19,903 nt of DNA from Proteobacteria bacterium UBA6920. Lineage in GTDB: Bacteria; Pseudomonadota; Gammaproteobacteria; SG8-11. The stretch spans positions 1,249 through 21,151 of the forward strand of contig DKAS01000114.1 of assembly GCA_002448875.1 (NCBI GenBank). The letters are read 5' to 3'. Positions 1 through 8,424 of the stretch are shown piece after piece. How positions within the stretch are numbered: position 1 is the stretch's first letter; every line of letters begins with the position of its first letter. The notes under the pieces were generated by a model that did no database searches, was not told where the DNA came from, and saw only the letters and a program-made list of their open reading frames with translations. The translations under genes and the position numbers were made by a program.

Positions 1-126
1 GAACGCCAGCGACGACTTGCCCGAACCGGACAAGCCGGTGAAAACAATGAGTTTGTTGCGGGGCAGATCGAGGTCGATGTTCTGCAGATTGTGGGTGCGC
101 GCCCCCCGAATGACGATCTTTTCCAT
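1..126 (-). CDS. uvrA: UvrA excinuclease ABC subunit A, N-terminal fragment (runs off left edge)
   Basis: Only the first 42 codons are in the window. On the minus strand from the ATG at 126-124 they read [20 protein letters not shown] and then [22 protein letters not shown]. This is the UvrA N-terminus, ending in the first Walker A P-loop (GLSGSGKSS). UvrA is the ATP-dependent damage-recognition subunit of cytoplasmic nucleotide excision repair, working with UvrB and UvrC. The gene is divergent from the MFS transporter, with 73 bp between the starts. A uvrA/ssb neighbourhood is classical in gammaproteobacteria, where uvrA is usually SOS-controlled, but no clean LexA box is visible here. The identification is firm from the P-loop and its flanks; the rest of the gene cannot be judged. 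Confidence 0.96.
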   Translation of the reverse strand, partial: MEKIVIRGARTHNLQNIDLDLPRNKLIVFTGLSGSGKSSLAF

Positions 127-199
127 GCTCGATTCCGCCCGCTGGACAAACTGTGTAATATACGGTGTTTTTACCGTCGGGCGCAAAAGGTAAGCTGTC

Positions 200-1591
200 G
201 TGGCCAGGAAGACCCCACATCCCCAGGAACAAATGAGTCCCCGCGAAAAACGCGCGGCCTATTCCCTCGCTACCATCTATGCCTTGCGCATGTTGGGTTT
301 ATTTTTGATATTGCCGGTGTTTACCCTGTATGCGCAGCAATTGCCGGACAGCACGCCGGTGTTGATTGGCATCGCCATCGGTGTTTACGGCCTGACCCAG
401 GCGGTGTTGCAGATTCCCTTCGGCATGCTCTCGGATCGGGTGGGGCGCAAGCCCATGATTATCATCGGTATGGCTATCTTCGCCATTGGCAGCGCCGTCG
501 CCGCCGAGGCCCACGGCATCATCGGCATCATCATCGGCCGCGCCCTGCAGGGCAGCGGCGCGGTGGCGGCGGTACTGATGGCCACCGCTGCCGACCTGAC
601 CCGCGAGGATCACCGTCTTAAAACCATGGCCATCATCGGCATGACCATTGGCCTTTCTTTTTCCGTGTCCATGGTGCTGGGGCCGGTGTTCAATTCCCTG
701 GTGGGTGTGCCGGGAATCTTCTGGATCATCGCCGGCCTGGCGGTTATCGGTATTATCCTTACTATGGCCTGGGTGCCGGCGCCGCCGCGCGCCCGCATGC
801 ACCGCGATGCCGCGCCGGTGCCGCAGTTATTCCTCAGCGTGATCCGGGACAGCCAGCTGTTGCGCCTGGATTTCGGCATTCTCTGCCTGCATATGGTGCT
901 GACCGCCACCTTCATTGCGTTGCCCCTGGCCTTGCGCGACCAGGCGCTGCTGCCGGCGGCACGGCATTGGGAAATTTATTTGCCGGTGATGCTGCTGGCC
1001 ATTGTCGGCATGGTGCCCTTCGTCATCCTGGCGGAAAGCAAGCGTAAAATGAAACAGGTTTTTCTCGGCGCCATCTTCATGGTGGGCGCCAGCGAACTGG
1101 CGTTGCTTTGGGGTTCTCACTGGACTTTGTCCATCTTTCTGATATTGGTGGTGTTTTTTACCGCGTTTAATATTCTCGAAGCCTCCCTGCCGTCCCTGGT
1201 GGCGAAACAATCGCCACCGGACCGCAAGGGGACAGCCATGGGGGTCTATTCCAGCTCGCAATTTTTCGGCGCCTTCCTGGGTGGCGCCACCGGCGGATGG
1301 ATGTATCATGTAGCCGGGAGCCAGGGCGTGTTTGCCTTCTGCGCGGCGAGCGCCGGCCTGTGGTTCCTGCTGGCGGTTTCCATGCAAAACCCCCGTTACC
1401 TCAGCACGTTTGCCGTGCGGGTAGGGGAAGTGGAGCCGGCGCGTGTACCGGAGTTGGTGCTGCAGCTGACCCAGGTGACCGGCGTGGCGGAAGCGGTGCT
1501 GGTGCCGGGTGATGAAGTGGCTTATTTAAAAGTGGATCTGCATGCCCTGGACAGGGAAGCGCTGGGCAAATTCGCGGTCAATATCGCGTAG
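200..1591 (+). CDS. YajR-like MFS transporter with C-terminal soluble domain
   Basis: Inner-membrane major facilitator superfamily protein, about 12 predicted TM helices in residues 20-395. The loop 2-3 signature [11 protein letters not shown] (about residues 75-85) and the conserved [13 protein letters not shown] stretch are visible. The second half contains [22 protein letters not shown], typical of the YajR branch. Residues about 405-463 form a hydrophilic tail ([18 protein letters not shown]) matching the small ferredoxin-like domain of YajR-type transporters. The substrate is unknown, and drug efflux is only a family-based guess. The start given is GTG at 200, with AAAAGG upstream; an in-frame ATG at 233 preceded by AGGAA is an equally plausible start. 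It lies between uvrA and ssb, as in many pseudomonad-like genomes, and 45 bp separate it from ssb. Confidence 0.9.
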   Translation: MARKTPHPQEQMSPREKRAAYSLATIYALRMLGLFLILPVFTLYAQQLPDSTPVLIGIAIGVYGLTQAVLQIPFGMLSDRVGRKPMIIIGMAIFAIGSAVAAEAHGIIGIIIGRALQGSGAVAAVLMATAADLTREDHRLKTMAIIGMTIGLSFSVSMVLGPVFNSLVGVPGIFWIIAGLAVIGIILTMAWVPAPPRARMHRDAAPVPQLFLSVIRDSQLLRLDFGILCLHMVLTATFIALPLALRDQALLPAARHWEIYLPVMLLAIVGMVPFVILAESKRKMKQVFLGAIFMVGASELALLWGSHWTLSIFLILVVFFTAFNILEASLPSLVAKQSPPDRKGTAMGVYSSSQFFGAFLGGATGGWMYHVAGSQGVFAFCAASAGLWFLLAVSMQNPRYLSTFAVRVGEVEPARVPELVLQLTQVTGVAEAVLVPGDEVAYLKVDLHALDREALGKFAVNIA

Positions 1592-1636
1592 CCCAGGGCG
1601 GGTCGGGGATTTAACTGAAATTGAGGAGGAATCAGC

Positions 1637-2107
1637 ATGGCAAGAGGCGTCAACAAAGTAATTCTCATCGGCAATCTGGGCGGCGACCCGGAAGTGCGTT
1701 ACATGCCCAGCGGTGGCGCGGTGGCCAATATCAACGTGGCCACGTCCGAATCCTGGAAGGACAAGAACACCGGTGAAAAGCAGGAGCGTACCGAATGGCA
1801 CAAGGTCGTGCTCTACAATCGCCTGGGCGAAATCGCCGGCGAGTACCTGAAGAAAGGCGCCAAGGTGTACATCGAAGGCCGCATTCAGACCCGCAAATGG
1901 CAGGACAAGGACGGGCAGGACCGCTACACCACCGAAATCATCGCCAGTGAAATGCAAATGCTCGACGGTCGCGGCGGCGCCGGCAGTTTCGTGCCCGATG
2001 GCGCGCCCGCATCGTCTGCCGCCGGCCGCGGAGGCAACGCCCCGTCCGGTCGCGGTCAGCCGGCACCGGCGGGCATTGACGATTTCGACGACGATATTCC
2101 GTTCTAA
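1637..2107 (+). CDS. ssb: Single-stranded DNA-binding protein SSB
   Basis: A 156-residue SSB that coats single-stranded DNA in replication, recombination and repair. The N-terminal OB fold (residues 1 to about 112) begins [22 protein letters not shown]. The DNA-stacking aromatics are at the E. coli positions W40, W54 and W88, with Y60 in place of F60. A Gly/Pro/Ala-rich disordered linker (about 113-147) leads to the acidic tip DDFDDDIPF, which docks partner proteins. Length is slightly below the 178 residues of E. coli SSB because the linker is short. The start is firm: ATG with AGGAGG at 1624-1629. It may be co-transcribed with the MFS gene and is closed by an intrinsic terminator directly after the TAA stop. 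Confidence 0.98.
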   Translation: MARGVNKVILIGNLGGDPEVRYMPSGGAVANINVATSESWKDKNTGEKQERTEWHKVVLYNRLGEIAGEYLKKGAKVYIEGRIQTRKWQDKDGQDRYTTEIIASEMQMLDGRGGAGSFVPDGAPASSAAGRGGNAPSGRGQPAPAGIDDFDDDIPF

Positions 2108-2115
2108 AAAATTAC

Positions 2116-2149
2116 CACCGCCCCGTGCTACGACGCGGGGCGGTGTTTT
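2116..2149 (+). terminator. Rho-independent terminator of ssb
   Basis: A perfect 10-bp stem, CACCGCCCCG (2116-2125) with CGGGGCGGTG (2136-2145), a 10-nt loop, and TTTT at 2146-2149. It begins 9 bp after the ssb stop. It separates ssb from the cytochrome gene downstream, which therefore needs its own promoter or read-through. Confidence 0.88.
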
Positions 2150-2184
2150 CCTCGATCCCGGAGTTGTCCCACGGTTTGTGGTCC

Positions 2185-3144
2185 GTGCTGTTTACGAAAC
2201 TGTTTCTAATTTCCACCCTGCTGGCCACGGCGGCTGCCGTCGGCGATGATCTCAGCCGGAGCGATGCCACAGCGAAACATCCCGCCACGGCTGAGCAGCG
2301 CTGTGCGCGCTGTCATGGCACGGGTGGCACGGCTGCCGGTAAGCCAGCGGATCATCTGCCGACCAGCGAGTATTGCGCCGCTTGTCACTACAGTCTCAGT
2401 CACTGGTTGCCGGTCAGCGATGCCGATTTCGATCACGCCCATGTCGATGCCGCTGGCTGTGAAATCTGTCACGACGAGCGCCGCGCCAGCGGCCGCCCGG
2501 CCGGCCACCTGGGAGCATCGCAGGATTGCGCTGCCTGCCATCGCAGCGACGACTGGCGCGACACCGCGCCCGATCACGGTGCGTTCAACGACGATTGTAT
2601 CGCCTGCCATGACGGCGAGACGGCGAGCGGTAAACCGTCGGATCATATCCGCAGTGGCGAGCAATGCCAGCGCTGTCACGACCGGTTTCCAGGTCACTGG
2701 GCGCCACTGACGGCGGCGCGGGTGGATCACGATGTTGTCCAGGGGCGGTGCATAGCGTGTCACAACGGTCATATCGCCAGTGGCAAAGCCGTCACTCATG
2801 CCAATACCAGTGATGCCTGTGAACGCTGCCATCCGCCGGCGCCGGCGCCCTGGGCGCCATTCTTCCAATTGGTCGATCATGAAGAAGTGCCTCCGGGATA
2901 TTGCGCGCAGTGCCATCGCATCTATGCGCAATGGCAGGATACGGTATTCAGTTGCGGCTTGCTGATTGACAAGCCCAGTTCCGTGATCGCCATGAATTGT
3001 TCCGGCCCGGTGCCTGTACGTCCCCCGCCTCCCGCGCCCGCTCCCGCTCCCGCGCCGATGGCCAGCGGAGGCGGTGGGGCTGCCGGTGGGGGAGGCGGAG
3101 GTGCCATGGGAGGCGGTGGTAGCGGTGGCGGCATGGGCATGTAG
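2185..3144 (+). CDS. Secreted nonahaem c-type cytochrome with Pro/Ala linker and Gly-rich tail
   Basis: 319 residues from the chosen GTG at 2185. Residues 1 to about 20 form a Sec signal (MLFTKLFLISTLLATAAAVG). Nine CxxCH haem c motifs begin at residues 40, 64, 92, 115, 138, 161, 189, 212 and 240. Each first Cys is preceded 7 or 8 residues earlier by a His, alternately in GKPxxH-like and xDHxxV/F-like settings, which suggests nine bis-His low-potential haems in about 51-residue two-haem repeats. After the haem core comes a segment with C257 and C272, then a Pro/Ala run (about 280-292) and a Gly-rich tail (about 295-319). The likely role is periplasmic or extracellular electron transfer. An open frame reaches back to a GTG at 2125 inside the ssb terminator, so the later start, which opens directly into a signal peptide, is preferred. 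The ribosome-binding site is weak. The family is clear; partner and exact location are unknown. Confidence 0.88.
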   Translation: MLFTKLFLISTLLATAAAVGDDLSRSDATAKHPATAEQRCARCHGTGGTAAGKPADHLPTSEYCAACHYSLSHWLPVSDADFDHAHVDAAGCEICHDERRASGRPAGHLGASQDCAACHRSDDWRDTAPDHGAFNDDCIACHDGETASGKPSDHIRSGEQCQRCHDRFPGHWAPLTAARVDHDVVQGRCIACHNGHIASGKAVTHANTSDACERCHPPAPAPWAPFFQLVDHEEVPPGYCAQCHRIYAQWQDTVFSCGLLIDKPSSVIAMNCSGPVPVRPPPPAPAPAPAPMASGGGGAAGGGGGGAMGGGGSGGGMGM

Positions 3145-3409
3145 TTCGACCCCGGCAGGTGACGGCGGCATGGGTTGCGGGGTTGAATTGACGGATGATC
3201 GCCAGGCCGGTGGAAAACCTGTCGCTAGGCGGCCCTTGCTCTCCTAGGGGTGGTGGCGGGTGGCTCTTGGATGGGTGTCACGGTTCTTTAGTGCTTTCTG
3301 CGGCTCGGATGCGCAGAAAATGTCGATTGCATTCCATATTTTGCCACGGTGTCGGCCGAGTTTTTCCGGCATAGAATCAGCACAGGTTATTTATCGTTGA
3401 GCTTGAACA

Positions 3410-4225
3410 ATGCGAGCTATTTTGTATTTGAGTTATCTTTGTCTGGGCGCCTGTGCCATAGGGGCCGCCGATCAGGAGTCTACCACCGGCGATCGCGGGC
3501 CTTATATTCAAACAAGCAATTTGGAATTCGATATCGATGTGCGGATGGTTTACACTCCGGGCCTGACGTATGCCGATGACAGCCGGAACATCGACGGGCA
3601 GGTCGAAATCTACATCAGCAGGGCCGACAACCAGCACGGTTTGCGGATCGGCGACGGCGATTCCCTGGTCGCGTATCGTGACGGAGCGGAAATCAGGGTG
3701 GATCATATCGCGGAGACCTATTGCGCCAAGCACATTTTCATTATTCCCTCTCACTGTCATTACATCTATCGCTATATCATTGATCTTGAACCCGCCACTG
3801 TCGTGACCCAGCTGCTGTTGGTCTATACACGCCGTGCCGGTGAACGGATAGACACCAATATTGCTATTCCCGCGGCCCCGGCTTTCGCCGAGCCCCGCGA
3901 AGATACGCCGGTTCACTTGCGGTCGGAGGAACTCAATATCGTTGTTCATAACCCCTACCCGGACGAGTCCATGACCGTGGGTGTGGGATCGGAATGCTTC
4001 GCGCTGCCAAGTCCGATAACATTTGAACCCTGGCAGGACAGCTTTGTGCTGGACACGAGCGCCGTGCCAATCGAGGATTCGTGTGCATCGCTTGCTCCGC
4101 CGTATATATTGTTTCTGAATTACGAAAAGGAATTGAGGTTCAATCTCAACAACGGATTTGCGCCCACCAGCGTTGTGCACAGCTTTACCCGGACGAATAT
4201 TCAGGTGCCAATGTACGCGGACTAG
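3410..4225 (+). CDS. Putative lipoprotein of unknown function
   Basis: 271 residues that I do not recognise. The N-terminus MRAILYLSYLCLGACAIG has a hydrophobic segment ending in a lipobox LGAC with the modified Cys at residue 15, so it is predicted to be a lipid-anchored envelope protein. The mature part looks beta-rich, with two Cys pairs that could form disulfides: C105/C116 (YCAKHIFIIPSHCHY) and C196/C225. The stretch NIVVHNPYPDESMTV followed by a beta-rich segment resembles an Ig-like or chaperone-like sandwich only in general pattern. The 265 bp upstream (3145-3409) hold no gene; a -10-like TAGAAT lies at 3372-3377 without a convincing -35. Local GC looks lower than in neighbouring genes, which may point to transfer. 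It converges on the giant minus-strand gene, 39 bp away. Confidence 0.75.
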   Translation: MRAILYLSYLCLGACAIGAADQESTTGDRGPYIQTSNLEFDIDVRMVYTPGLTYADDSRNIDGQVEIYISRADNQHGLRIGDGDSLVAYRDGAEIRVDHIAETYCAKHIFIIPSHCHYIYRYIIDLEPATVVTQLLLVYTRRAGERIDTNIAIPAAPAFAEPREDTPVHLRSEELNIVVHNPYPDESMTVGVGSECFALPSPITFEPWQDSFVLDTSAVPIEDSCASLAPPYILFLNYEKELRFNLNNGFAPTSVVHSFTRTNIQVPMYAD

Positions 4226-4264
4226 ACGCGGCGGGTCACGGCAGCTCCAAGGCGCGATCAGTGG

Positions 4265-7200
4265 CTAACGACCGTTGCTCTCGTAGCGCAACAAGGTTAC
4301 GTTTTTCACCGCGCCATCACTGAAGCCGCCGGTGGCGATCAGATTGCCATGCCCCTGGTAGGTTCCCAGATTGGGGGTGTACACGCAGGTCTCGCCGGAT
4401 TCGCACAAACCGTTGTCATTGCCGACGCCATCGCCGCTCAGCTCCAGCGCATAGCGCAGGAAGCTGATGGTGCCGCCGTCGGTCCAGGTGTGGCGGAGAA
4501 TGTCGCTGCCGGTGGGCAGCGGATTCTGCCAGCGTGCCGCGCGGTCGCTCGCGCGCAGCGACCAGTCCCAGATGCGGCCGCCGACCGCGGCGCCGGTCCA
4601 GCGATCGCGCTGGTCGCCGGCGGGGAAGGCGCTGCCGTCACGACCCCAGATCCGCGCGCTGTTTTCGAAACCACTCCAATCGAAGGCCGGCCGGCCGATC
4701 GGGCTGGCTGCGGCACCGTCGTTGTCGCTGGCGTTGACCGCATCGTCCAGCAACACTTTGCCGACGAATGCCGCGCTCAGGTCCAGGCCGGTGGCGAGGT
4801 TGAAATCGGAATCGCCCTGTGGTTTGCAGTCGCCGTCCAGGCCTGGCGCCACGCCGCCCTGCAGCGCGCAGTTAACGGTGTTGCCCAGGCGCAGTTCGCC
4901 GCTGAAAATGTTGCTCTGGGCGCGGCTGAGGATGATGCCAATGTCGCCCTGGGTGGCGGTGAAATCGTTGACCAGGTTGTTGATCGGCGGCGCGCTGCTG
5001 TCGGACAGTTCCAGGCCGTGGGCGCAGTTGACGGCCAGCAGCTCACTCAGCGTGTTGCTGGCGGCGCTGATGTACACGCCGTTGAAATTGTTGGCTACGG
5101 TGGAACCCAGCAGCAGGTTGCCGTCGCCGTTGACGACGATGCCCCTGTGGTTGCCGGCGGCGAGGGCGCCGGCCACGGTGTTGTTGGCGGAGCGAAAATC
5201 GAAATTGATGCCATCGTCGTTGTCGGTCAGGCGGGTTGCCAGCAGCGAGTTGCGCGACGACTGATAGAACTCGACACCGGTGTGATTGCCGGCGCTCATG
5301 CCATCGACAATGCTGTTGAAGGTGCTCCAGGCCAGTTGCAAGCCACTGCGCGCCGCGGTCATCGCCAGGCGCCGCAGCAGATTGTTGTAACTGCGACGCA
5401 AAGCGACACCGATGCCGCCGCCGCGGGTGCGCAGGTTACGCAACACGGAAAAATTCACGTCGTTCAGCGCCACCAGCGTATCCCCGCTGCCGGTGAATTT
5501 GCCCTCCAGCCACAGGTGGTAGAGGGGATAGGGTGCCGGATCGGGTGTCGTTATCTGGGCGGTCAGTTCCAGCGTTGGTAGCACCACCAGGGCTATCTTG
5601 CTTTTATTGATGCGGTAACTTTGATTACTGCCGGCGCTGATGATGCGCACATCGCCCGGCGTCATGTCGTTGCCATCGCTGCCGTCGTTGTCGACGATCA
5701 CTGAATTGCGCCACCAGGCGGTGGCTGGCGACTGGCCGTACACCATGCCGTTATACAAAACCGTCACCCGGTTGGGTTTCCAGGCGGCGGCGTTGAAGGC
5801 GATCAGGTCGGTAAGATTCCTGTCCGGTCGCAGGCCTGCTGACACGATGCGGGCTGGATTGCCCGCCAGGCAGACCCAGGTAAACGCTTCCAGATCGTCC
5901 TGCGCGCTGAGGCCGCCGCAGCCGTTGATCCCGGGCAGCGCCAGCGAACGCATTTCGCCGCCATGCAGGACGGCGCTGTAACCGCCGGCTTCACCGCCGT
6001 CGGTGGCGGTATCGCTGGCGCTGTAACGGTTGGCGCCGTCGTTTTTCACATAGTCGTTCCAGTCGGCACCATTGCGTGGATACAGGGGCGTTACCGCCGG
6101 CAGCGGCAGGCCGAAATAGGCACTGACTACGCAGTCCTCGGTCAAGGGTCCAGTGGTGTAGAGATCGCCGTCCAGGTGTCCGCCACAACCGGCGACGTGA
6201 TTGATGGCGTAACCTTCGTCGGCTTGTACCCGGAAACTTGTACGTTGTCCCCAATCGGCGCTGACGGTCTGTGGACTGACGCTGCCGTGGGCCGCCGCGC
6301 CGGCGCTGACCGTGATCCGGATAAGACGAAAACTGACATTGACCGTGCAATTGGCGCCTATTTTCTGCGTGGTGTAGGTGCTGCCGGCCAGGTTGCCGTT
6401 ACAGCCACTGACTTCGGCGATGCTGAAACCGGCGGCGGGTATGATGTCGAAACTGGCGCGCCGGTTCTGTTTCACGGTTTGCGCTTCCGGGGTGATGCTG
6501 CCACCGACGCCGGCAACGGCGCTAACCGTGAATTCCGGCGTGGCCCGGGCGTTGAACAGGCAGTTGCCAGCGGTCGTCGCGGTCACTGGACCCGGCACAT
6601 CTGCGCCGCAGTCCTTGCTGTCGCCGCTGCCGCCGCCGGCCAGGCTGTAGCCAGCGAAACTGCCGGTGATGCGATCGTTGTTCGCGGCGTCGACTGTTGC
6701 GACCGGACCCAGGCCGCGGCCCGGCGCGCTGTCGCCGGCAGCGACGACGGGTTGGGCCTGTGCCGGTGCGTTGAATGCGGCCGTCTGCCCGCCCTGGCCG
6801 CTGCCGGTCCGGGTAGTGGTGGCGTCACTGACCTGAGAATTCCCGGCCGCGCCGTCGGCCAGGGCAGCGGGCGTCGCGGCGACGGCGCCGGACTCCTTGT
6901 AGTTAAAGGTAACCGCGATGCTGCACTCGGCGCTGATCTTGCCGGTGGTGTAGGTGTTGCCCTGCAGCGAACCCTCGCAGCCCGTGATTTTGTCGATGAC
7001 GAAGTTGCTGTCGGCGGTGACGCGGAAATTACGGGTTTCGCCGAAACTTACTTCGGTGGTTTGCGGAACAATGGTGCCACCGGCCCCGGCGGTGGCGCGC
7101 ACCACGTAGCTCAGTGGCTGGAAGCTGGCGTCGATGTCGCAATCGGCCAGCACCTCGCCGGTTACATAGGTGCTGCCGCTCAAGATGCCGCCGCAGCCGC

Positions 7201-7891
7201 TGATCGCCGCCAGTTTATAACCGCTTATCGGGTGCAGGTTGAATATGGCGTTGCCGCCGTGCTTGATGTTTTGCGTGGTCGGGCTGACTTCGCCGCCTTT
7301 GCTCGCCAGCACGCTGACGTGATGGGCGGCGGAAAAGCTGGCGGTCAGTACGCAGTCCTCGGTTAGCGGCGCGGTGATATAGATATTGTTCACCAGTTTA
7401 CCGGGGCAGCCGTTGACTTCATTGACCGCATAGTCAGTATCCGGTGTCAGGCTCAGCCGCGTGCTTTGCCCCGGCAGCACCGTGGCCTTGACTGGTGCAA
7501 TGCTGCCGTGTTCCCCCGCCTGGCCGCTGATGTTCAGGGACAGGACGCGAAAATCCGCCGCTACCGTACAGTCGCCGCGCACCGGACCGGTGACGTAGCT
7601 GTTGCCGGCGCGCTTGCCGGCGCAGCCCTGGATGTCGCTCACCGCATGGTTGGCATCGGTATGCACGGTGAAACGCGCCGTGTCGCCCGCCGCCACCGCC
7701 GCCGTGCCCGGCGATACGCTGCCGCCGCTGCCGGCACGGGCGGTGACGGTATAACGGGTGGCGAGTTTGCCGCCTTCGCCCTTGCCGCCACAATTGCTGA
7801 TAGTCAACGAAAACATCACGGTCGCGGCGGCCAACGCCGCCCACGCCCATCCTCGCCGCCCCACGCCGGCGAACCCAACCCTCGGGCTCAT
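4265..7891 (-). CDS. Giant secreted protein: six Cys-paired InlB-like repeats plus right-handed beta-helix
   Basis: 1208 residues from the ATG at 7891, preferred because AGGAG sits 6 nt upstream; an ATG two codons earlier directly abuts that AGGAG. The N-terminus is a signal with a possible but non-canonical lipobox (TISNC, Cys34). Six repeats of about 70 residues resemble the divergent InlB B-repeat/'bacterial repeat' fold: four in tandem (about 45-330), a linker poor in Cys (about 330-450), then two more (about 450-595). Each has the pattern GCxGxLxGxxYxTG...DC, giving one likely disulfide per repeat. Residues about 780-1000 are Asn-rich turns of a right-handed parallel beta-helix (NNLL, NSIV, NSLL, NNTV, NLLL, NTLS). 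The C-terminal domain has WSGFENSARIWGRDGS, an acidic Ca-site-like stretch DGVGNDNGLCESGE, and PNLGTYQGHG. A surface adhesin or glycan-binding protein is a reasonable inference; no catalytic motif is evident. Confidence 0.85.
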   Translation of the reverse strand: MSPRVGFAGVGRRGWAWAALAAATVMFSLTISNCGGKGEGGKLATRYTVTARAGSGGSVSPGTAAVAAGDTARFTVHTDANHAVSDIQGCAGKRAGNSYVTGPVRGDCTVAADFRVLSLNISGQAGEHGSIAPVKATVLPGQSTRLSLTPDTDYAVNEVNGCPGKLVNNIYITAPLTEDCVLTASFSAAHHVSVLASKGGEVSPTTQNIKHGGNAIFNLHPISGYKLAAISGCGGILSGSTYVTGEVLADCDIDASFQPLSYVVRATAGAGGTIVPQTTEVSFGETRNFRVTADSNFVIDKITGCEGSLQGNTYTTGKISAECSIAVTFNYKESGAVAATPAALADGAAGNSQVSDATTTRTGSGQGGQTAAFNAPAQAQPVVAAGDSAPGRGLGPVATVDAANNDRITGSFAGYSLAGGGSGDSKDCGADVPGPVTATTAGNCLFNARATPEFTVSAVAGVGGSITPEAQTVKQNRRASFDIIPAAGFSIAEVSGCNGNLAGSTYTTQKIGANCTVNVSFRLIRITVSAGAAAHGSVSPQTVSADWGQRTSFRVQADEGYAINHVAGCGGHLDGDLYTTGPLTEDCVVSAYFGLPLPAVTPLYPRNGADWNDYVKNDGANRYSASDTATDGGEAGGYSAVLHGGEMRSLALPGINGCGGLSAQDDLEAFTWVCLAGNPARIVSAGLRPDRNLTDLIAFNAAAWKPNRVTVLYNGMVYGQSPATAWWRNSVIVDNDGSDGNDMTPGDVRIISAGSNQSYRINKSKIALVVLPTLELTAQITTPDPAPYPLYHLWLEGKFTGSGDTLVALNDVNFSVLRNLRTRGGGIGVALRRSYNNLLRRLAMTAARSGLQLAWSTFNSIVDGMSAGNHTGVEFYQSSRNSLLATRLTDNDDGINFDFRSANNTVAGALAAGNHRGIVVNGDGNLLLGSTVANNFNGVYISAASNTLSELLAVNCAHGLELSDSSAPPINNLVNDFTATQGDIGIILSRAQSNIFSGELRLGNTVNCALQGGVAPGLDGDCKPQGDSDFNLATGLDLSAAFVGKVLLDDAVNASDNDGAAASPIGRPAFDWSGFENSARIWGRDGSAFPAGDQRDRWTGAAVGGRIWDWSLRASDRAARWQNPLPTGSDILRHTWTDGGTISFLRYALELSGDGVGNDNGLCESGETCVYTPNLGTYQGHGNLIATGGFSDGAVKNVTLLRYESNGR

Positions 7892-8241
7892 CCACATCTC
7901 CTGATTCTTTTTATATAGCTGCTGATAACGGCGATAGGGTCCGCGAAAAGGGGCGGCGGGGTCAAGGGCGGGGGGAGTTTGGACCGGGGTTATTGTTAAA
8001 TCGCCGACGAATTGCCTAAATATTGATCACTTGTGAGCTGAATGAGACCGCTTCCCGCCGGCGGTCCTGTTGCCGGGTAACAGGCATAACATCATTCCGT
8101 CGGATGGGCGCGGATGCCAGAGAATGCCTTGGGTTCTCCTCAGGATTTGCGAATCGGCAGTGAAGCAAAGTAACCGGTATTTCGATAGAGGCGAGTCTTC
8201 ATGGAATAAGAGCTCTGCCGCCGTCAACGGTCTATCATTGC

Positions 8242-8424
8242 CCGTGACCATTGCTCCATTGTACCCACCGACCGTGACCCGGATTCATGACTTCGCTCAA
8301 CTCAATCTTCAATGCGGCATGGGGTCACGGAAGTGTACAGAGTTGCGCACCACTGTTTGTGGTCACGGTAACAGTGTTTCTTTAATCCTGATTCGTGCAG
8401 TAACAATACAGATGCAGGTCACGG
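8242..8424. repeat. Array of five GGTCACGG/CCGTGACC 8-mers
   Basis: CCGTGACC occurs at 8242-8249 and 8272-8279. Its reverse complement GGTCACGG occurs at 8323-8330, 8361-8368 and 8417-8424. The first two copies face the last three. Elsewhere in the window I found only two copies, at 4234-4241 and 10987-10994. Five exact copies in 183 bp cannot easily be chance. A protein-binding array controlling the divergent genes is the simplest inference. Pairs such as 8272-8280 with 8322-8330 could also form 9-bp stems. Confidence 0.7.
8351..8376. promoter_or_regulatory. Operator-like dyad CACTGTT-N12-AACAGTG
   Basis: A perfect 7-bp inverted repeat (8351-8357 and 8370-8376) brackets the fourth 8-mer copy (8361-8368). 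The spacing would suit a dimeric regulator touching two major grooves. The role is inferred from symmetry and location only. Confidence 0.4.

Noticed and set aside
149..165. LexA-like box CTGT-N7-ACGG between uvrA and the MFS gene
   Set aside because: The right half is imperfect and the spacing is one base short of the CTG-N10-CAG consensus. SOS control of uvrA is expected from other bacteria but is not shown by this sequence.
4349..7366. Two long plus-strand open frames (4349-5581 and 5963-7366) opposite the beta-helix gene
   Set aside because: They mirror the repeat-rich minus-strand gene, are Ala/Gly/Val-rich low-complexity sequence, and lack start signals or domains.
8028..8037. Short dyad TCAC-TT-GTGA, CRP/FNR-like
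   Set aside because: The arms are 4 bp with 2-bp spacing and match neither the CRP (TGTGA-N6-TCACA) nor the FNR (TTGAT-N4-ATCAA) consensus.
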